A stretch of 32,260 nt of DNA. It comes from DAOUCP01 sp034432155. GTDB lineage: Bacteria; Chloroflexota; Anaerolineae; Epilineales; Epilineaceae. Shown here one piece after another: positions 32,149-32,260 of this stretch (position 1 is its first letter; each line of letters opens with the position of its first letter). The notes under the pieces were generated by a model. The model was given only the letters and a program-made list of their open reading frames with translations, did no database searches and was not told the origin of the DNA. The DNA lies in the NCBI GenBank assembly GCA_034432155.1, contig DAOUCP010000091.1, positions 1 through 32,260 on the forward strand. The letters run 5' to 3'. Both the position numbers and the translations under genes were made by a program.

Positions 32149-32260
32149 CTAGCCACCCCCCGGGGTTGCACCCCCCGTCGGACTGCCACCAGCCACCGCC
32201 GGTGTCGGGCTCGCGCCGGCCGCCGTCGGCGTCGCGAAGGCAGTCCGCTCCGCCACCGCC
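32149..32260 (-). CDS. 3' end of a gene for a probable exported protein (Thr/Pro/Ala-rich tail)
   Basis: The frame enters from the right window edge and stops at TAG 32149-32151, 5 nt before the nucleotidyltransferase start. The 36 visible codons encode FATPTAAGASPTPAVAGGSP followed by TGGATPGGG, the same low-complexity composition as the exported tails and linkers elsewhere in this window. The body of the gene is outside, so its family cannot be named. Another frame is also open here but is richer in Arg, Trp and Asp and less protein-like. Confidence 0.5.
   Translation of the reverse strand, partial: AVAERTAFATPTAAGASPTPAVAGGSPTGGATPGGG

Noticed and set aside
1..32260. tRNA or rRNA genes, transposases, phage or defence islands
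   Set aside because: I looked in the intergenic gaps and at the translated frames and found nothing that could be supported.

Overview
This is a high-GC bacterial window, most likely from a member of Chloroflexota or a close relative. The evidence for that is the ribosomal protein S12 with the short insertion also seen in Firmicutes, a long extra segment in the RNA polymerase beta subunit, paired pdxS/pdxT genes, and many exported proteins with Thr/Pro/Ala-rich linkers. The placement is an inference; no rRNA gene is present. Genes are densely packed and read on both strands. Recognisable sigma70-type promoters recur (TTGnnn, 16-18 bp, TATAAT or TAGACT).

Positions 1-7700 hold an information-processing block on the minus strand, read right to left: rpoB, rpsL, rpsG, fusA and the 5' end of tuf. 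The str operon (rpsL to tuf) has its own promoter, and rpoC is not next to rpoB. The 225-nt rpsL-rpsG spacer is full of stem-loops and looks like a regulatory leader. Positions 7700-13770 read on the plus strand: a NYN-nuclease/LOTUS-type protein, a large secreted protein with a Thr-rich linker, a TrpF-fold protein lacking its catalytic residues, and a beta-propeller-like lipoprotein. Positions 13867-15594 (minus) encode a large polytopic membrane protein of the DUF2142/GT-C type.

Positions 15650-20064 (plus) carry a peptide-type ABC importer with two permeases and a solute-binding lipoprotein but no ATPase gene; a Trp-rich 50-codon ORF lies between the first permease and the binding protein. 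Positions 20088-26310 (minus) form a membrane/export block. In transcription order it contains secD, a two-CBS-domain protein, secF, an ABC ATPase and an ABC-2-type permease. SecD has an approximately 135-residue low-complexity insertion in its extracytoplasmic domain.

Positions 26280-27946 (plus) are the PLP synthase operon pdxS-pdxT, divergent from secD. Convergent to it is a membrane-anchored DUF1573 protein, whose promoter region is shared back to back with a PduO-type cobalamin adenosyltransferase. The last part (minus) is a tight cluster: the 3' end of an exported-protein gene, a CCA-adding-type nucleotidyltransferase and a sirtuin. No tRNA, rRNA, insertion sequence, phage gene, toxin-antitoxin pair or cas gene was recognised. 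This is mostly core chromosome. The best leads are the SecD insertion, the CBS gene between secD and secF, the degenerate TrpF, the structured rpsL-rpsG spacer and the small Trp-rich ORF.
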